Made by a program: the position numbers and the translations under genes. From an uncultured SAR86 cluster bacterium (lineage in GTDB: Bacteria; Pseudomonadota; Gammaproteobacteria; Magnimaribacterales; TMED112): 47,992 bases of DNA. Position 1 is the first letter of the stretch. Each line of letters starts with the position of its first letter. This document shows positions 17,725-28,197 of this stretch, one piece after another. Location of the stretch: positions 1 through 47,992 of the forward strand of contig CACNDL010000007.1 of the NCBI GenBank assembly GCA_902619265.1. Direction: 5' to 3'. The notes under the pieces were generated by a model. That model was not told the origin of the DNA. It made no database searches and worked only from the letters and a program-made list of their open reading frames with translations.

Positions 17725-18299
17725 AATTTTTGAAGAATAAGTACTTTATTGGTGCTGTTGTTGCTGTTTTCTTGGGGTTTTTAATTAATTCAATTACAAG
17801 CTACACAAAAGAAAAAGCTAACGAAGAGGAATTCAAAAGATTTCAAGAAATAAATAACTCTCTTTCAAGTGAAAGTACAGTCAATGCAGAGGAACTTAAT
17901 TTTGAATTTGATTCATATGGATTTGAAATTATTGCTAAATCTGTTATGGCCAAAAAAGCACTTGATGAACAAAATTTTTCTGAAGCTAGTGAATTATTTG
18001 AAGATGTATTTATTAAGGTCAAAAATAGTTCTATTGCAACGGATACAAAGGAAATACTTCTTGAACAATACTACGAAAACTTGGTGAGACTTTCTATGGA
18101 ACTCGAAGATTTTGAGAAAGGAGATGGCCTAATTAAAGAAAACCAATTAGGCTCTGCAAGGTACCATGATGTCGCAGGAGATTTTTACAAACATTTTCAG
18201 GATAATGAAATGGCTAATTATCATTATGATTTGGCAATTTCCTTTGATATGGATGAGTCTCAAAAAAACTTAATTAAACTAAAAAAACCGTTGAAATAG
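17706..18299 (+). CDS. YfgM-like membrane-anchored TPR protein
   Basis: The 197-residue protein has one N-terminal membrane helix (about 12-31, KYFIGAVVAVFLGFLINSIT) followed by periplasmic TPR-like helices, including DEQNFSEASELFEDVF and a C-terminal FQDNEMANYHYDLAIS. This architecture, the length (E. coli YfgM 206) and the position between hisS and bamB identify it as the YfgM/DUF2133-type subunit, which in E. coli works with PpiD at the SecYEG translocon. Sequence similarity is modest, so the name rests mainly on synteny and topology. Confidence 0.85.
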   Translation: MADRILEFLKNKYFIGAVVAVFLGFLINSITSYTKEKANEEEFKRFQEINNSLSSESTVNAEELNFEFDSYGFEIIAKSVMAKKALDEQNFSEASELFEDVFIKVKNSSIATDTKEILLEQYYENLVRLSMELEDFEKGDGLIKENQLGSARYHDVAGDFYKHFQDNEMANYHYDLAISFDMDESQKNLIKLKKPLK

Positions 18300-18300
18300 G

Positions 18301-19479
18301 ATGAAAAATTTTTATGTATTAACAATTATTTTCTTGCTTTCTTCTTGTCAAACTTTAAGTTCAATTCAAGAAACTCTTGGTTTAGTCCAAGAAGATCCTA
18401 ATGCACCAGTAAAGCTTGATGAAAATTATGAAAGTTTTTTAGATGTTAATTGGAAAAAAAATGTTGATAAGCCTTTATTAAATTTAAATTTGTTCAATGA
18501 AAATATTGAATCTAATTTATTTTTTGACATTAATGCTGGAACTATTTATAACCTGAATGAAAAACAAATTGAATTAATTGATATCGAAACAGGACAATTA
18601 ACTGAAGTTTTTGATCTTGAAACCGACAGAATAATTTCAGGTGTTTCGGTTGGTTACAATTCTTTCTTATACGTTGATGCTGATGGTGTTGTATACGCAC
18701 ATGATTCTAATTCCGGTGATCTCAAGTGGACAAAAGAGCTTGAAGATGTAGTGCTCTCAAAAATTTTAATAACCTCAACACTCGTATTCCTGCAAACTTC
18801 TTCAGATGTTCTTTATGGTATGGACTTACAGACTGGGGAAACAAGATGGCAAAAGCAAGCCCAAGCTCCTCTTCTTTCAATAAGAGGCACCGCTTCGCCT
18901 ATAACTTATGAGGGTTTAATTTTCACGAGTTTTTCAAACGGAAGATTAGCAGCTATTCGAGCACTTGATGGTATCCAATTGTGGGAAAAGCCAATTTCAA
19001 GATTAAAAGGATCAACTGAATTAGAAAAATTGATGGATGGGGATTCAAATGCAATTGCTGTTAATGAAGATGTATTTGCATCAAATTATAATGGATCCTT
19101 AACAAGGTTTAATATAAGAAGTGGCGATAAAATATTCTCAGTTGACCATTCAACTTCTAAACCAATTATCTTTTACAAGGGGAGTATAGTTTCAATAAAT
19201 ACAGATGAAGAAATAGTCGGGTTTAATGCATCAAATGGTATAGAATCCTGGCGTAGTCAAAAATTTAAAAATAGGGGCCTTACAAATTTAATACTCAACG
19301 ATGACAAAATCTATTTTGGGGACTTCGAGGGCTACATACATCAGCTAGATGCAGAGACAGGCATGATTACTGGATTAACAAAGACCGATCTTAAATCGAT
19401 TTCTCAAATAGCTACTTTTTCAGATAAATTATTTGTTCAAGACGAAGACGGGTCAATCGCTGGATTCAGCTTAAAGTAA
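18301..19479 (+). CDS. bamB: Outer membrane assembly lipoprotein BamB
   Basis: BamB is the beta-propeller lipoprotein that binds BamA in the BAM complex. The 392-residue protein (E. coli 392) has a lipoprotein signal ending LLSSCQT with lipid Cys16, then eight-bladed propeller repeats of the PQQ type with blade motifs such as GDLKWTKEL, GETRWQKQA, GIQLWEKPI and GIESWRSQ. It starts one base after the yfgM-like stop and abuts der with no gap. It needs LspA (about 21 kb downstream) for signal removal. Confidence 0.95.
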   Translation: MKNFYVLTIIFLLSSCQTLSSIQETLGLVQEDPNAPVKLDENYESFLDVNWKKNVDKPLLNLNLFNENIESNLFFDINAGTIYNLNEKQIELIDIETGQLTEVFDLETDRIISGVSVGYNSFLYVDADGVVYAHDSNSGDLKWTKELEDVVLSKILITSTLVFLQTSSDVLYGMDLQTGETRWQKQAQAPLLSIRGTASPITYEGLIFTSFSNGRLAAIRALDGIQLWEKPISRLKGSTELEKLMDGDSNAIAVNEDVFASNYNGSLTRFNIRSGDKIFSVDHSTSKPIIFYKGSIVSINTDEEIVGFNASNGIESWRSQKFKNRGLTNLILNDDKIYFGDFEGYIHQLDAETGMITGLTKTDLKSISQIATFSDKLFVQDEDGSIAGFSLK

Positions 19480-20790
19480 ATGAGTACAACAGTCGCACTT
19501 GTCGGTAGAACAAATGTCGGCAAATCATCTTTATTTAACAAATTAGCTAAATCTAAATCAGCCCTTGTGTCTGAGCAAGAAGGCCTCACAAGAGATATAA
19601 AATCTACTTCTATACATCTAGGTGGAAAATCAATTAATTTAATAGATACCGGAGGATTCTTCACCTCTAAAGATGATGATTTTGAGGAAATGATTTTATC
19701 AAAAGCTTACGAAGCAATTGAATATGCTGAAGTTATTTTATTTGTCGTGGACAAAAAATTTGGTATCTCCCCTTTTGATAAAGAAATTGCTTCCCTTATC
19801 AGAAAAAGTAATAAAGAAGTAATAATGGTCATTAATAAGATTGACGTAAAAACTTCAGAGGGTACAGCAATATTTGAAGAATTAGGATTTAAAGAAAAAG
19901 TTGAAGTCAGTGCCGAACATAATCTAGGTATTGATCAATTGAAGACGTTATTGTTTTCTAAGGTTAAAGAAGAAGAAAATTTATTTGAAAACAATATTCC
20001 AAAAATTTGTATTTTGGGTAAACCAAATGTTGGTAAGTCTTCAACAATAAATTCAATTTCAAATGAAAAAAAAATGATTGTTTCGAACGTTCCTGGAACG
20101 ACCATTGACTCCATTGATTCAAAAATAACTTACAAAAATAAAGAATATATTTTCATAGATACAGCTGGGATTAGAAAAAAAAGTAAAACTACTTCAAAAG
20201 AAGAAAAATTCTCAGTAATCAAGTCACTTGAATCAAATAAAATTGCTGATTTATCAGTAATAATGTTAGATGCTTCGAATTTCTTGCTTGATCAGGATAG
20301 AAAGCTAATTGAGAAGGCAAAAGAGAATGGAAAAGCCATTATTATTGCCGTTAATAAGATGGATCTTTTGGATAAAACATCCTTAAATGAGATTGAAAAA
20401 AATTTAAGTAATGATTCAATGTTTAATGGCCTACCTGTGTGTTTTATCTCTGCTAAAGATAGGCACGGTATAAGACATCTTTTTGATAATATTTATAGAG
20501 TTTTGGAGAATGCTGATAAAAAAATATCAACAAATAAATTAAATAATATTTTAAGAAAAGCACTAGAAACTAAATCCATACCATTTAAGGGAAAGTTCAA
20601 ACCAAAAATAAGATTTGTACATCAAGGCGGCAAAAATCCACATATAGTAACGTTACATGGCAACTCACTTGAAAAGCTTGAAGGCAGCTATAAGAGATTT
20701 CTCAACAATTTTTACCAAAAGCAATTAGGCTTAATGGGTATAACTCTTAAACTTAAATTTATTACTTCCAAAAACCCCTACAAATCTTAA
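19480..20790 (+). CDS. der: Ribosome assembly GTPase Der (EngA)
   Basis: Der is a tandem-domain GTPase needed to mature the 50S subunit. Domain 1 has GRTNVGKSS (9-17), DTGG and NKID; domain 2 has GKPNVGKSS (about 180-188), DTAGIRKKSK and NKMD; a KH-like domain fills the last ~90 residues, with GKFKPKIRFVHQGGKNPH. At 436 residues it is shorter than E. coli Der (490), mainly because of a shorter linker and C-terminus. It ends the ispG-hisS-yfgM-bamB-der set. Confidence 0.98.
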   Translation: MSTTVALVGRTNVGKSSLFNKLAKSKSALVSEQEGLTRDIKSTSIHLGGKSINLIDTGGFFTSKDDDFEEMILSKAYEAIEYAEVILFVVDKKFGISPFDKEIASLIRKSNKEVIMVINKIDVKTSEGTAIFEELGFKEKVEVSAEHNLGIDQLKTLLFSKVKEEENLFENNIPKICILGKPNVGKSSTINSISNEKKMIVSNVPGTTIDSIDSKITYKNKEYIFIDTAGIRKKSKTTSKEEKFSVIKSLESNKIADLSVIMLDASNFLLDQDRKLIEKAKENGKAIIIAVNKMDLLDKTSLNEIEKNLSNDSMFNGLPVCFISAKDRHGIRHLFDNIYRVLENADKKISTNKLNNILRKALETKSIPFKGKFKPKIRFVHQGGKNPHIVTLHGNSLEKLEGSYKRFLNNFYQKQLGLMGITLKLKFITSKNPYKS

Positions 20791-20801
20791 TTTTATACGC
20801 T

Positions 20802-20826
20802 TTAATGCATTAAGATATTCTATAAT
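20802..20826 (+). promoter_or_regulatory. sdhC promoter region with perfect palindrome upstream of a TATAAT box
   Basis: The 46-base gap before sdhC contains TTAATGCATTAA (20802-20813), a perfect 12-base palindrome, then a perfect TATAAT (20821-20826) 10 bases before the sdhC ATG. The palindrome covers the place of the -35 hexamer, so it could be an operator for the sdh-suc operon. No Shine-Dalgarno sequence is present, and transcription would start about 3-4 bases before the ATG. Confidence 0.45.
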
Positions 20827-20836
20827 ACTGCTGAAA

Positions 20837-21211
20837 ATGACTAGGCGCCCAACTTTTATAAATCTTCTTTTAATAAAGTTGCCTATTACTGCTATTTCTT
20901 CAATAAGTCATAGGGTTACAGGAATAGTTAATTTTTTTATTGCCATACCAACTTTTATCCTTTTGTTTCTGACAGATTACTTGGTAGGTAATGATCTTAA
21001 TTGGAGTGCTGAAAAATTTAACTTTGAAGTTAAGTTACTTATTTCGGTTTCTATAATTTCTATCACATATCATATCTTCTCAGGTTTAAGACATCTTATT
21101 GCAGACTTCTCTAATTATGGACATGAGTTTTCTGAAGCTAAGTCTTCTGCGATGGTTGCGTTTGTTCTTACCTTGCTGGTTTCATTCTTTTTAATTTTGG
21201 AGGTTTGGTAA
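20837..21211 (+). CDS. sdhC: Succinate dehydrogenase cytochrome b556 subunit
   Basis: SdhC anchors complex II in the inner membrane and binds heme b and ubiquinone. The 124-residue protein has three membrane helices, the quinone-site motif SISHRVTG near residue 22-29 and the heme-ligand His in GLRHLIADF. It begins RRPTFINL, as usual for the family. First gene of a nine-gene sdhCDAB-sucAB-lpd-sucCD array; sdhD follows immediately. gltA, upstream of sdh in E. coli, is not present. Confidence 0.95.
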   Translation: MTRRPTFINLLLIKLPITAISSISHRVTGIVNFFIAIPTFILLFLTDYLVGNDLNWSAEKFNFEVKLLISVSIISITYHIFSGLRHLIADFSNYGHEFSEAKSSAMVAFVLTLLVSFFLILEVW

Positions 21212-21577
21212 ATGGGTACTATTCTTTGGTTAGTCCAACGTTTTAGCTCTCTCATAATTTTGAGTTATATACTCTTAATATTTATTAATTATTTTATAAA
21301 ACCGTACGATGTTGATGCACAAGTTTGGTTTTCAGACATAAATTCCATTCAGATGAAAATATTTACTAGTTTATTTTTAATAGTGATGGTTCTTCACGCA
21401 TTACAAGGTTTAAAAGCAGTTGAGGATGATTATTTTACAGAGAGAACTATTGGCATGTTTCTGCCTGGGACAAAACACCTTGCAAAGTTTTTAAGATACT
21501 CATACAGAGGTTTTATAGGATTAGTAATTATTGTGCTTAGTTACGTCACTGTTTTGAGTTATTTAATGGAAGTTTAA
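21212..21577 (+). CDS. sdhD: Succinate dehydrogenase membrane anchor subunit
   Basis: SdhD is the second membrane anchor of complex II. The 121-residue protein has three hydrophobic helices and the heme/quinone motif LHALQGLKAVEDDYF, in which His is the second heme ligand and the Asp-Tyr pair lies at the quinone site. The ATG follows the sdhC stop directly and has a strong ribosome site, GGAGG about 8 bases upstream, unlike sdhC. Confidence 0.92.
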   Translation: MGTILWLVQRFSSLIILSYILLIFINYFIKPYDVDAQVWFSDINSIQMKIFTSLFLIVMVLHALQGLKAVEDDYFTERTIGMFLPGTKHLAKFLRYSYRGFIGLVIIVLSYVTVLSYLMEV

Positions 21578-21616
21578 ATAGATGACGTTTATAATTACAT
21601 ATAAATAAAATTGATA

Positions 21617-23395
21617 ATGGAAATTGGTGGAATAACTGTATCGGAAAAAATCTTTGATGTTGCAATCATTGGTGGAGGAGGCTCTGGACTTAGAGCTTCT
21701 TTAGAGATATCAAAGTCAGGATTAGATGTTGCAGTCGTTTCAAAAGTATTTCCAACCAGATCCCATACTGTCGCGGCCCAGGGAGGCATAACATGTGCAA
21801 TAGCAAGTGCTGATCCTAATGACGATTGGAGATGGCATATGTTTGATACTGTTAAAGGTTCTGATTACATTGGCGATCAAAATGCAATTGAATATATGTG
21901 TTCCGAAGGTCCAGATGCAATTTTTGAATTAGAGCATATGGGATTACCATTTTCTCGTTTTGAAAATGGTCGAATATATCAAAGGCCGTTTGGAGGCCAA
22001 TCAAAAGAGTTTGGCGAAGGAGGTCAAGCAGCAAGAACATGTGCGGCTGCTGATAGAACCGGTCATGCTCTTTTGCATACTTTGTATCAAGCAAATCTTA
22101 AAGCAGGAACTAAATTTTTAAATGAGTGGTTCGCAATAGACCTTATTAAAAATGACGAAGGCGCAATAAGAGGCTTAAGTTGTTTCGATATGGAAACTGG
22201 CGAGGTCTCAATAATAAGATGTAACGCTGTTGTTCTTGCTACCGGTGGTGCTGGGCAAGTATATGAGCAAAATACAACTTCTTTAATTTGCACAGGCGAT
22301 GGTCTAGGTATGGTACTTAGGCAAGGTTACCCGCTTCAAGATATGGAAATGTGGCAATTTCATCCGACAGGTTTGTACGGAAACGGATCATTAATGACAG
22401 AGGGTTGTAGAGGCGAAGGTGGATATTTAATAAATTCCGAGGGCGAGAGATTTATGCCCAACTATGCACCAAAAGCAAAAGATTTGGCTTCCAGAGATGT
22501 TGTATCAAGGTGCATAGTTCAAGAAATTTTAGCTGGTAGAGGATGTGGAGAAAATAAAGATCATGTCTTATTAAAGATAGATCATTTGGGTGCAGACGCA
22601 ATTATGAAAAAACTCCCAGAAATAAGAGAGATATCTATGACTTTTGCAGATGTCGATCCAATTAAAGCACCTATACCTGTAGTCCCAACTTGTCACTATA
22701 TGATGGGAGGAATACCTACGAATGTACATGGCCAAGTAATTACAACAAAAAATGGAACTGATTCAGTGATAGACGGATTATATTCAATTGGTGAAGCAGC
22801 GAATGTGTCAGTACACGGAGCTAATAGGTTAGGTGGAAATTCTTTGTTAGATTTGGTTGTTTTTGGAAGGGCAGCAGGTCGACACATTAATCAAAATGCA
22901 AAAGAAGCAAGCTCATTAAATATTTCTAAATCAAATATTGAAGAATCATTAAATGTTTTCAACAAAATTCAAAATACAAAAAAAGGTGAAACCGTATTTA
23001 ATCTAAGATCAGAGATGCAAAATGTAATGCAAAATTACTTTGGTGTATATAGAAATGAAAAACTTATGAAAGAAGGAATTTCAAAACTTGAAGAAATTAC
23101 TAATAGAACCAAAAAAATTCACTTAATGGATAAATCAAATCAATTCAATTCTGAAAGAGTTGAAGTCCTAGAGTATTTAAATCTTCTAGATATTGCTAAT
23201 GCTACTGCATATTCTGCACTGGAAAGAAAAGAGAGCAGAGGAGCACATGCAAGAGAAGATTTCCCAGAAAGAGATGATCAAAACTGGCTGTGCCATTCAC
23301 TATTTTTCAAAGAAAAAAATGTTGTTTCAAAAAGAGAAGTAAATTTATCTCCAAAGACAATGGACGCATTTAAACCAAAGGCAAGGGTATATTAA
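21617..23395 (+). CDS. sdhA: Succinate dehydrogenase flavoprotein subunit
   Basis: SdhA oxidises succinate to fumarate on a covalent FAD. The 592-residue protein has the dinucleotide fold [15 protein letters not shown], the FAD-linking His in [10 protein letters not shown], the substrate motifs [17 protein letters not shown] and MWQFHPTGL, and the [13 protein letters not shown] stretch. ATG at 21617 is chosen over a TTG two codons upstream. The 39-base gap after sdhD holds a TATAAT at 21590 that could be an internal promoter. Its stop shares one base with the sdhB start. Confidence 0.98.
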   Translation: MEIGGITVSEKIFDVAIIGGGGSGLRASLEISKSGLDVAVVSKVFPTRSHTVAAQGGITCAIASADPNDDWRWHMFDTVKGSDYIGDQNAIEYMCSEGPDAIFELEHMGLPFSRFENGRIYQRPFGGQSKEFGEGGQAARTCAAADRTGHALLHTLYQANLKAGTKFLNEWFAIDLIKNDEGAIRGLSCFDMETGEVSIIRCNAVVLATGGAGQVYEQNTTSLICTGDGLGMVLRQGYPLQDMEMWQFHPTGLYGNGSLMTEGCRGEGGYLINSEGERFMPNYAPKAKDLASRDVVSRCIVQEILAGRGCGENKDHVLLKIDHLGADAIMKKLPEIREISMTFADVDPIKAPIPVVPTCHYMMGGIPTNVHGQVITTKNGTDSVIDGLYSIGEAANVSVHGANRLGGNSLLDLVVFGRAAGRHINQNAKEASSLNISKSNIEESLNVFNKIQNTKKGETVFNLRSEMQNVMQNYFGVYRNEKLMKEGISKLEEITNRTKKIHLMDKSNQFNSERVEVLEYLNLLDIANATAYSALERKESRGAHAREDFPERDDQNWLCHSLFFKEKNVVSKREVNLSPKTMDAFKPKARVY

Positions 23396-24111
23396 TGTCA
23401 AATGAATTCTCATTAAGTCTTTATAGGTTCGATCCTGAAAAAGACGAGAGACCTTACATGTCTGACTACAAAATTTCATACCCTGAAACTGGAAACATGA
23501 TGGTAATCGATGCAATTAGACAAGCACAAGAAAAAGACTCAACAGTCACATTCAGAAGGTCTTGTGCCCAGGGTGTTTGTGGATCAGATGGTGTAAATAT
23601 GAATGGGCAAAATGGATTGGCATGCATTACTCCGGTAGCTGATGTTATATCAAGAGGAAAGCTGGAAGTCCGACCTCTTCCTGGCTTGCCTGTAATAAAA
23701 GACCTTATAGTTGATATGAAACCATTCTATGAGCAGTACGAAAAAATTAAACCATTCCTTGATAATGAAGATGAAGTAACTACAGGATATGAAAGACTAC
23801 AAAGCCCAGAGGATAGAGATAGATTAGATGGCCTTTATGAATGCGTTTTATGTGCATGCTGTTCAACAAGTTGTCCTTCATTTTGGTGGAATCCAGAAAA
23901 ATTTGTTGGTCCTGCAGCATTATTGCAAGCATATAGGTTTATTGCTGACACAAGAGATAAGCAGAAGAAAGCACGACTTAAAAAGCTTAATGATGCTTTC
24001 AGTGTTTACAGATGTCATGGGATAATGAATTGTACTTCAGTTTGTCCGAAAGGATTAAATCCTTCCAAGGCAATAAATGAAATTAAAAAGGAGTTAAGAA
24101 GAATAGGATAG
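23395..24111 (+). CDS. sdhB: Succinate dehydrogenase iron-sulfur subunit
   Basis: SdhB carries electrons from FAD to quinone through three Fe-S clusters. The 238-residue protein (same as E. coli) has the 2Fe-2S ligands Cys57, Cys62 and Cys77 with Asp65 as the E. coli-like fourth ligand (SCAQGVCGSDG), and the two CxxCxxC-type sets CVLCACCSTSCP and CHGIMNCTSVCPKG for the 4Fe-4S and 3Fe-4S clusters. It overlaps sucA by one base. Confidence 0.98.
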   Translation: MSNEFSLSLYRFDPEKDERPYMSDYKISYPETGNMMVIDAIRQAQEKDSTVTFRRSCAQGVCGSDGVNMNGQNGLACITPVADVISRGKLEVRPLPGLPVIKDLIVDMKPFYEQYEKIKPFLDNEDEVTTGYERLQSPEDRDRLDGLYECVLCACCSTSCPSFWWNPEKFVGPAALLQAYRFIADTRDKQKKARLKKLNDAFSVYRCHGIMNCTSVCPKGLNPSKAINEIKKELRRIG

Positions 24112-26897
24112 TGACAAAATCAATAGAGGAGAGGTTTGAAGAAAGTTTCAAGTATGGGGGAAATTCACAGTATCTTGACCATCTTTACGAACAATACATA
24201 CAAGATCCATCAAAAATTAAACCAGAGTGGAAAAAATATTTTGACTCTATTCAAAACGGTCACAACGACCAAAGCCACAAACTAATAATTGAGAAATTTA
24301 GAAATAAGAAGGTAACGATAAAAAAACCTTTACCTTCAACTGAAAGCTCAAGTTCCTCTGATGTTCAGAACTTAATTAATGCCTACAGAAGAAGAGGGCA
24401 CCAAGTTGCAAAAATTGATCCATTACATCTCAGAGAGGAAGTAGTAATCCCGGACCTAGAGCTTGAGTATCATGGCTTATCTTCAGCTGATCTTGAAAAA
24501 GAGTTTTCTATCTCAAACTTTCAAAATTCAAATAAGTTAAAACTTTCTGAAATTTTACAATCCGTTAAAGAAACTTATACATCAAGTATTGGTTATGAAT
24601 TTATGCATATTATGAATAGCAAAATTCGTACTTGGTTTTTGGAAAAGATTGAGGGTAAAAAAACACCATACAATTTCAATAGTGATGAAAAACAACATAT
24701 TTTAAAAAGATTAGTTGATTCAGAAGGGCTAGAAAAATTTTTAGCATCTAAATACCCAGGAGCAAAGAGATTTGGCCTTGAAGGAGGTGAATCTCTAGTA
24801 CCTCTTTTAGATACAATCATTGAAGATTTTGGATCAAAAGGCGCTAAAGAACTTGTATTGGGCATGTCACATAGAGGCAGACTTAATGTACTTATAAATG
24901 TAATGGGGAAAAAACCTAGTGAGCTTTTTACAGAATTTGCTGAAGATTTTGAAGATGACATTGAGCATACTGGTGATGTCAAATACCATTTGGGTTTTTC
25001 TTCAAATATATTAACAAGTGGTGGAGAGGTTCATCTTGCGCTAGGTTCAAATCCATCTCACCTTGAAATTGTAAATCCTGTAGTTTTAGGGTCTGTCAAA
25101 GCAAGACAAGACAGAAGACAAGACAAAGAGTATAAGAAGGTGATACCAATTCTGATGCATGGAGATGCTTCATTTTCTGCTCAAGGAATTGTAATGGAGA
25201 TTCTTCAACTATCTCAAACACGTGCATATGGTGTTGGAGGTACAGTTCATATCGTTGTAAATAACCAGATAGGTTTCACAACAAGTCTAAAGGAAGATGC
25301 AAGATCTACTGAATATTGCACAGATGTTGCAAAAATGATCGAGGCTCCAATAATTCATGTGAATGGGGATGATCCAGAAGCCTGTGTAATGGCAGCTAAA
25401 CTGGCAGTTGAATTTAGGGATGAGTTTAATAGAGATATAATTCTCGATTTTGTTTGCTACAGGCGAAGGGGACATAATGAAACCGATGAGCCATTTGCAA
25501 CTCAACCTTTAATGTATGGAGAAATTAAAGCAAAAAATACTGTTACAGAACTTTATTTCGATAAGTTAAGCTCCTCAGGACAAATTGACCAAGGTCAATA
25601 TGAAAAATTTAAAAAAGATTACAGAAGAAATATGGAGAAAGGAGAAATGGTCGCAGAATCAATGGCTACTGTACCTGATCATGAATTACATTTTGATTGG
25701 ACCCCATATTTAAATCCTGATTTGAGTAAAGCGTACCCTACAGCTGTTTCTAGAGATTTATTGAACGATGCTATGAAAGTTGGCTTAACGATAGAAAAAG
25801 GTATTGAGCTACAAAAACAAGTTAAAAAGCTTTACGAAGAAAGAGAGAAAATGCTTTTAGGTGAAATTCCAATAAATTGGGGATTCGCAGAAATGGCCGC
25901 TTACGCAACTTTATTAAATGAGGGTTTTCCTGTTCGAATGACAGGTCAAGATTCCAGAAGAGGTACTTTTTCCCACAGACATTTAGTCATTAAAGATCAG
26001 AAAACAGGTATAGGTTATGTTCCGCTCTCTAATTTAAACAAAGACAACAAGAAATTTGAGATTTACGATTCTCTTTTATCTGAGGAGGCTGTTCTAGGTT
26101 TTGAATATGGCTATGCATCTACATGGCCTGAAGGTCTTGTAATTTGGGAAGCTCAATTTGGAGATTTTGTTAATGTAGCACAGGTGGTAATAGATCAATT
26201 TATTGTGAGTGCTGAAACAAAGTGGAACAGACTTTCAGGTCTTACTATGTTCTTACCTCACGGGTATGAAGGCCAAGGACCTGAGCATAGTAGTTGCAGG
26301 CTAGAAAGATTTTTACAATTATGTGCATACGATAATATTCAAGTTTGTGTTCCTACGCTCCCATCACAAATCTTTCATTTATTGAGAAAACAGGCAATTA
26401 AACCTTTAAGAAAACCATTGATAGTTTTAACTCCAAAAAGCTTACTAAGAAACCCAATGGCAACTTCAAAATTAGAGGACCTTACAAAAGGAACTTTTAG
26501 AAACATCATAAGAGATGAAAGTAAAGGTTTAGCTAAGAGAGTAATTTTTTGTTCAGGAAAAATTTATTTTGACTTATTAGAAGAGCTAAAGAATAAGAAA
26601 ATCATGAATATTGAATTAGTGAGAATTGAGCAATTATACCCATTCCCTGAGAGTGAGCTAGTCAGTTATACAAAAGAAATTAAGTGCAAAGATTTTGTTT
26701 GGGTTCAAGAAGAACCAGAAAATATGGGAGCTTGGTTGATGATTAGACATAGATTAGAAAAAGTTCTTAATGAAACAAAAAAAGGATACAAATTGAATGT
26801 GGTTGCTAGGTTTCCTTCAGCTGCGCCAGCTGGTGGTTATCAAAAATATCACCAGATTCGACAAAAAGAGATAGTTACTAAGGCTTTAGAGTTATAA
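24111..26897 (+). CDS. sucA: 2-oxoglutarate dehydrogenase E1 component
   Basis: SucA decarboxylates 2-oxoglutarate with thiamine diphosphate and passes succinyl to SucB. The 928-residue protein (E. coli 933) begins with the typical segment [11 protein letters not shown], has [14 protein letters not shown] near 95, the HIMN segment, [16 protein letters not shown], the ThDP motif [11 protein letters not shown] and a transketolase-like C-terminal half ending [20 protein letters not shown]. The start is GTG at 24111, overlapping the sdhB TAG. No ribosome site is evident, suggesting coupled translation. Confidence 0.98.
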   Translation: MTKSIEERFEESFKYGGNSQYLDHLYEQYIQDPSKIKPEWKKYFDSIQNGHNDQSHKLIIEKFRNKKVTIKKPLPSTESSSSSDVQNLINAYRRRGHQVAKIDPLHLREEVVIPDLELEYHGLSSADLEKEFSISNFQNSNKLKLSEILQSVKETYTSSIGYEFMHIMNSKIRTWFLEKIEGKKTPYNFNSDEKQHILKRLVDSEGLEKFLASKYPGAKRFGLEGGESLVPLLDTIIEDFGSKGAKELVLGMSHRGRLNVLINVMGKKPSELFTEFAEDFEDDIEHTGDVKYHLGFSSNILTSGGEVHLALGSNPSHLEIVNPVVLGSVKARQDRRQDKEYKKVIPILMHGDASFSAQGIVMEILQLSQTRAYGVGGTVHIVVNNQIGFTTSLKEDARSTEYCTDVAKMIEAPIIHVNGDDPEACVMAAKLAVEFRDEFNRDIILDFVCYRRRGHNETDEPFATQPLMYGEIKAKNTVTELYFDKLSSSGQIDQGQYEKFKKDYRRNMEKGEMVAESMATVPDHELHFDWTPYLNPDLSKAYPTAVSRDLLNDAMKVGLTIEKGIELQKQVKKLYEEREKMLLGEIPINWGFAEMAAYATLLNEGFPVRMTGQDSRRGTFSHRHLVIKDQKTGIGYVPLSNLNKDNKKFEIYDSLLSEEAVLGFEYGYASTWPEGLVIWEAQFGDFVNVAQVVIDQFIVSAETKWNRLSGLTMFLPHGYEGQGPEHSSCRLERFLQLCAYDNIQVCVPTLPSQIFHLLRKQAIKPLRKPLIVLTPKSLLRNPMATSKLEDLTKGTFRNIIRDESKGLAKRVIFCSGKIYFDLLEELKNKKIMNIELVRIEQLYPFPESELVSYTKEIKCKDFVWVQEEPENMGAWLMIRHRLEKVLNETKKGYKLNVVARFPSAAPAGGYQKYHQIRQKEIVTKALEL

Positions 26898-26907
26898 AAT
26901 AATCATC

Positions 26908-28197
26908 ATGGCTATCGACATAAAATCACCACAATTTCCTGAATCAATATTTGAAGGAACGCTTTCTAATTGGCTTAAAAAAGAAGGCCAAGAAATAAAG
27001 CAAGATGAGGTACTTGCCGAGATTGAAACCGATAAAGTAGTTATAGAAGTAACTGCACCTTCAGATGGTGTGATGGGAAAAGTTTTAGTTAAAGAAGGTG
27101 CAACAATCAAAAGTTCAGAAGTCATAGGCAGCTATAATGAAGGTGAGTTGAAAGCTGAATCAGACCATGGTGAGGTGGAAAGTAGTGTTGAAAAACATGA
27201 AGAGCCAGTAGAAAAAATTCAAACAGTTAAATCGGCAAAGAAAATACAAGAAGCACAAGAACAATCCGAAGTTTCTGAGACCACTGAAACAAAAGAGAAA
27301 AATATTGATGAGCTTGATATTAAAGGATTCAGAATGGGTCCAGCAGCAAAAAAATTACTTAAAGAAAAATCATTAACTACTGAAAATATTAAAACTTCGT
27401 CTAAAAAAGGAGTAGTGACCAAAAAAGATATTTTAGAAGCAGAAAAAACGCAAAAAGAAATCAAACCTTCACCAGTTTTAGAAAGTGCAAGGGAAATAGG
27501 GTCATCAGAAAGAGTACCTATGACAAGATTAAGATCCGTTGTGGCAAAAAGGTTATTGGAATCTCAAGCGCAGACAGCATCCCTTACAACATTTAATGAA
27601 GTAGATTTGCATGAAGTAAAAGTTTTAAGAGAAAAATATAAAGAAAGCTTTGAGGAGAAATTTGGAGTCAAATTAGGGTTTATGGGAATGTTCTTAAAAG
27701 CATCGAGCATAGCTCTTCAAGAAATGCCAATCGTAAATGCATCTATTGATGGGGATGACATTATTTATCACGGCTTTCAAGATATTGGTGTGGCAGTTTC
27801 AACTGAAAGAGGTCTTGTTGTTCCTGTTGTAAGAAATGTGCAGAATTTAACAATTGCTGAGATAGAGCTTGCCATTAGAGATCTATCTCTTAAAGCACGT
27901 GACGGCAAATTAGACATTGATGATATGACAGGTGGTACATTTACAGTTTCAAACGGAGGTGTTTTTGGATCTTTATTATCAACACCTATTTTAAACCCTC
28001 CTCAATCAGCCATTTTAGGAATGCACAAGATTCAAGAAAGACCAATGGCAATTAATGGTAACGTGGAAATAAGACCAATGATGTATCTTGCATTAACTTA
28101 CGACCATAGACTATTGGACGGAAAGGATGCTGTGTCATTTCTCGTAAAAATAAAAGAAATATTAGAATCACCTGAATCAATGATACTTGGAGTTTAA
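26908..28197 (+). CDS. sucB: 2-oxoglutarate dehydrogenase E2, dihydrolipoyl succinyltransferase
   Basis: SucB is the core of the 2-oxoglutarate dehydrogenase complex. In order, the 429-residue protein has one lipoyl domain with Lys43 in ETDKVVIEV, a charged Glu/Lys-rich linker (75-130), an E3-binding domain starting about 141 ([12 protein letters not shown]), a second linker, and the catalytic domain ending with [12 protein letters not shown] (His400 and Asp404). It is ten bases behind sucA and abuts lpd directly. Confidence 0.98.
   Translation: MAIDIKSPQFPESIFEGTLSNWLKKEGQEIKQDEVLAEIETDKVVIEVTAPSDGVMGKVLVKEGATIKSSEVIGSYNEGELKAESDHGEVESSVEKHEEPVEKIQTVKSAKKIQEAQEQSEVSETTETKEKNIDELDIKGFRMGPAAKKLLKEKSLTTENIKTSSKKGVVTKKDILEAEKTQKEIKPSPVLESAREIGSSERVPMTRLRSVVAKRLLESQAQTASLTTFNEVDLHEVKVLREKYKESFEEKFGVKLGFMGMFLKASSIALQEMPIVNASIDGDDIIYHGFQDIGVAVSTERGLVVPVVRNVQNLTIAEIELAIRDLSLKARDGKLDIDDMTGGTFTVSNGGVFGSLLSTPILNPPQSAILGMHKIQERPMAINGNVEIRPMMYLALTYDHRLLDGKDAVSFLVKIKEILESPESMILGV

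Noticed and set aside
21611-21616. TTG at 21611 as the sdhA start
   Set aside because: The ATG two codons later is a stronger start and the extra two residues are not informative.
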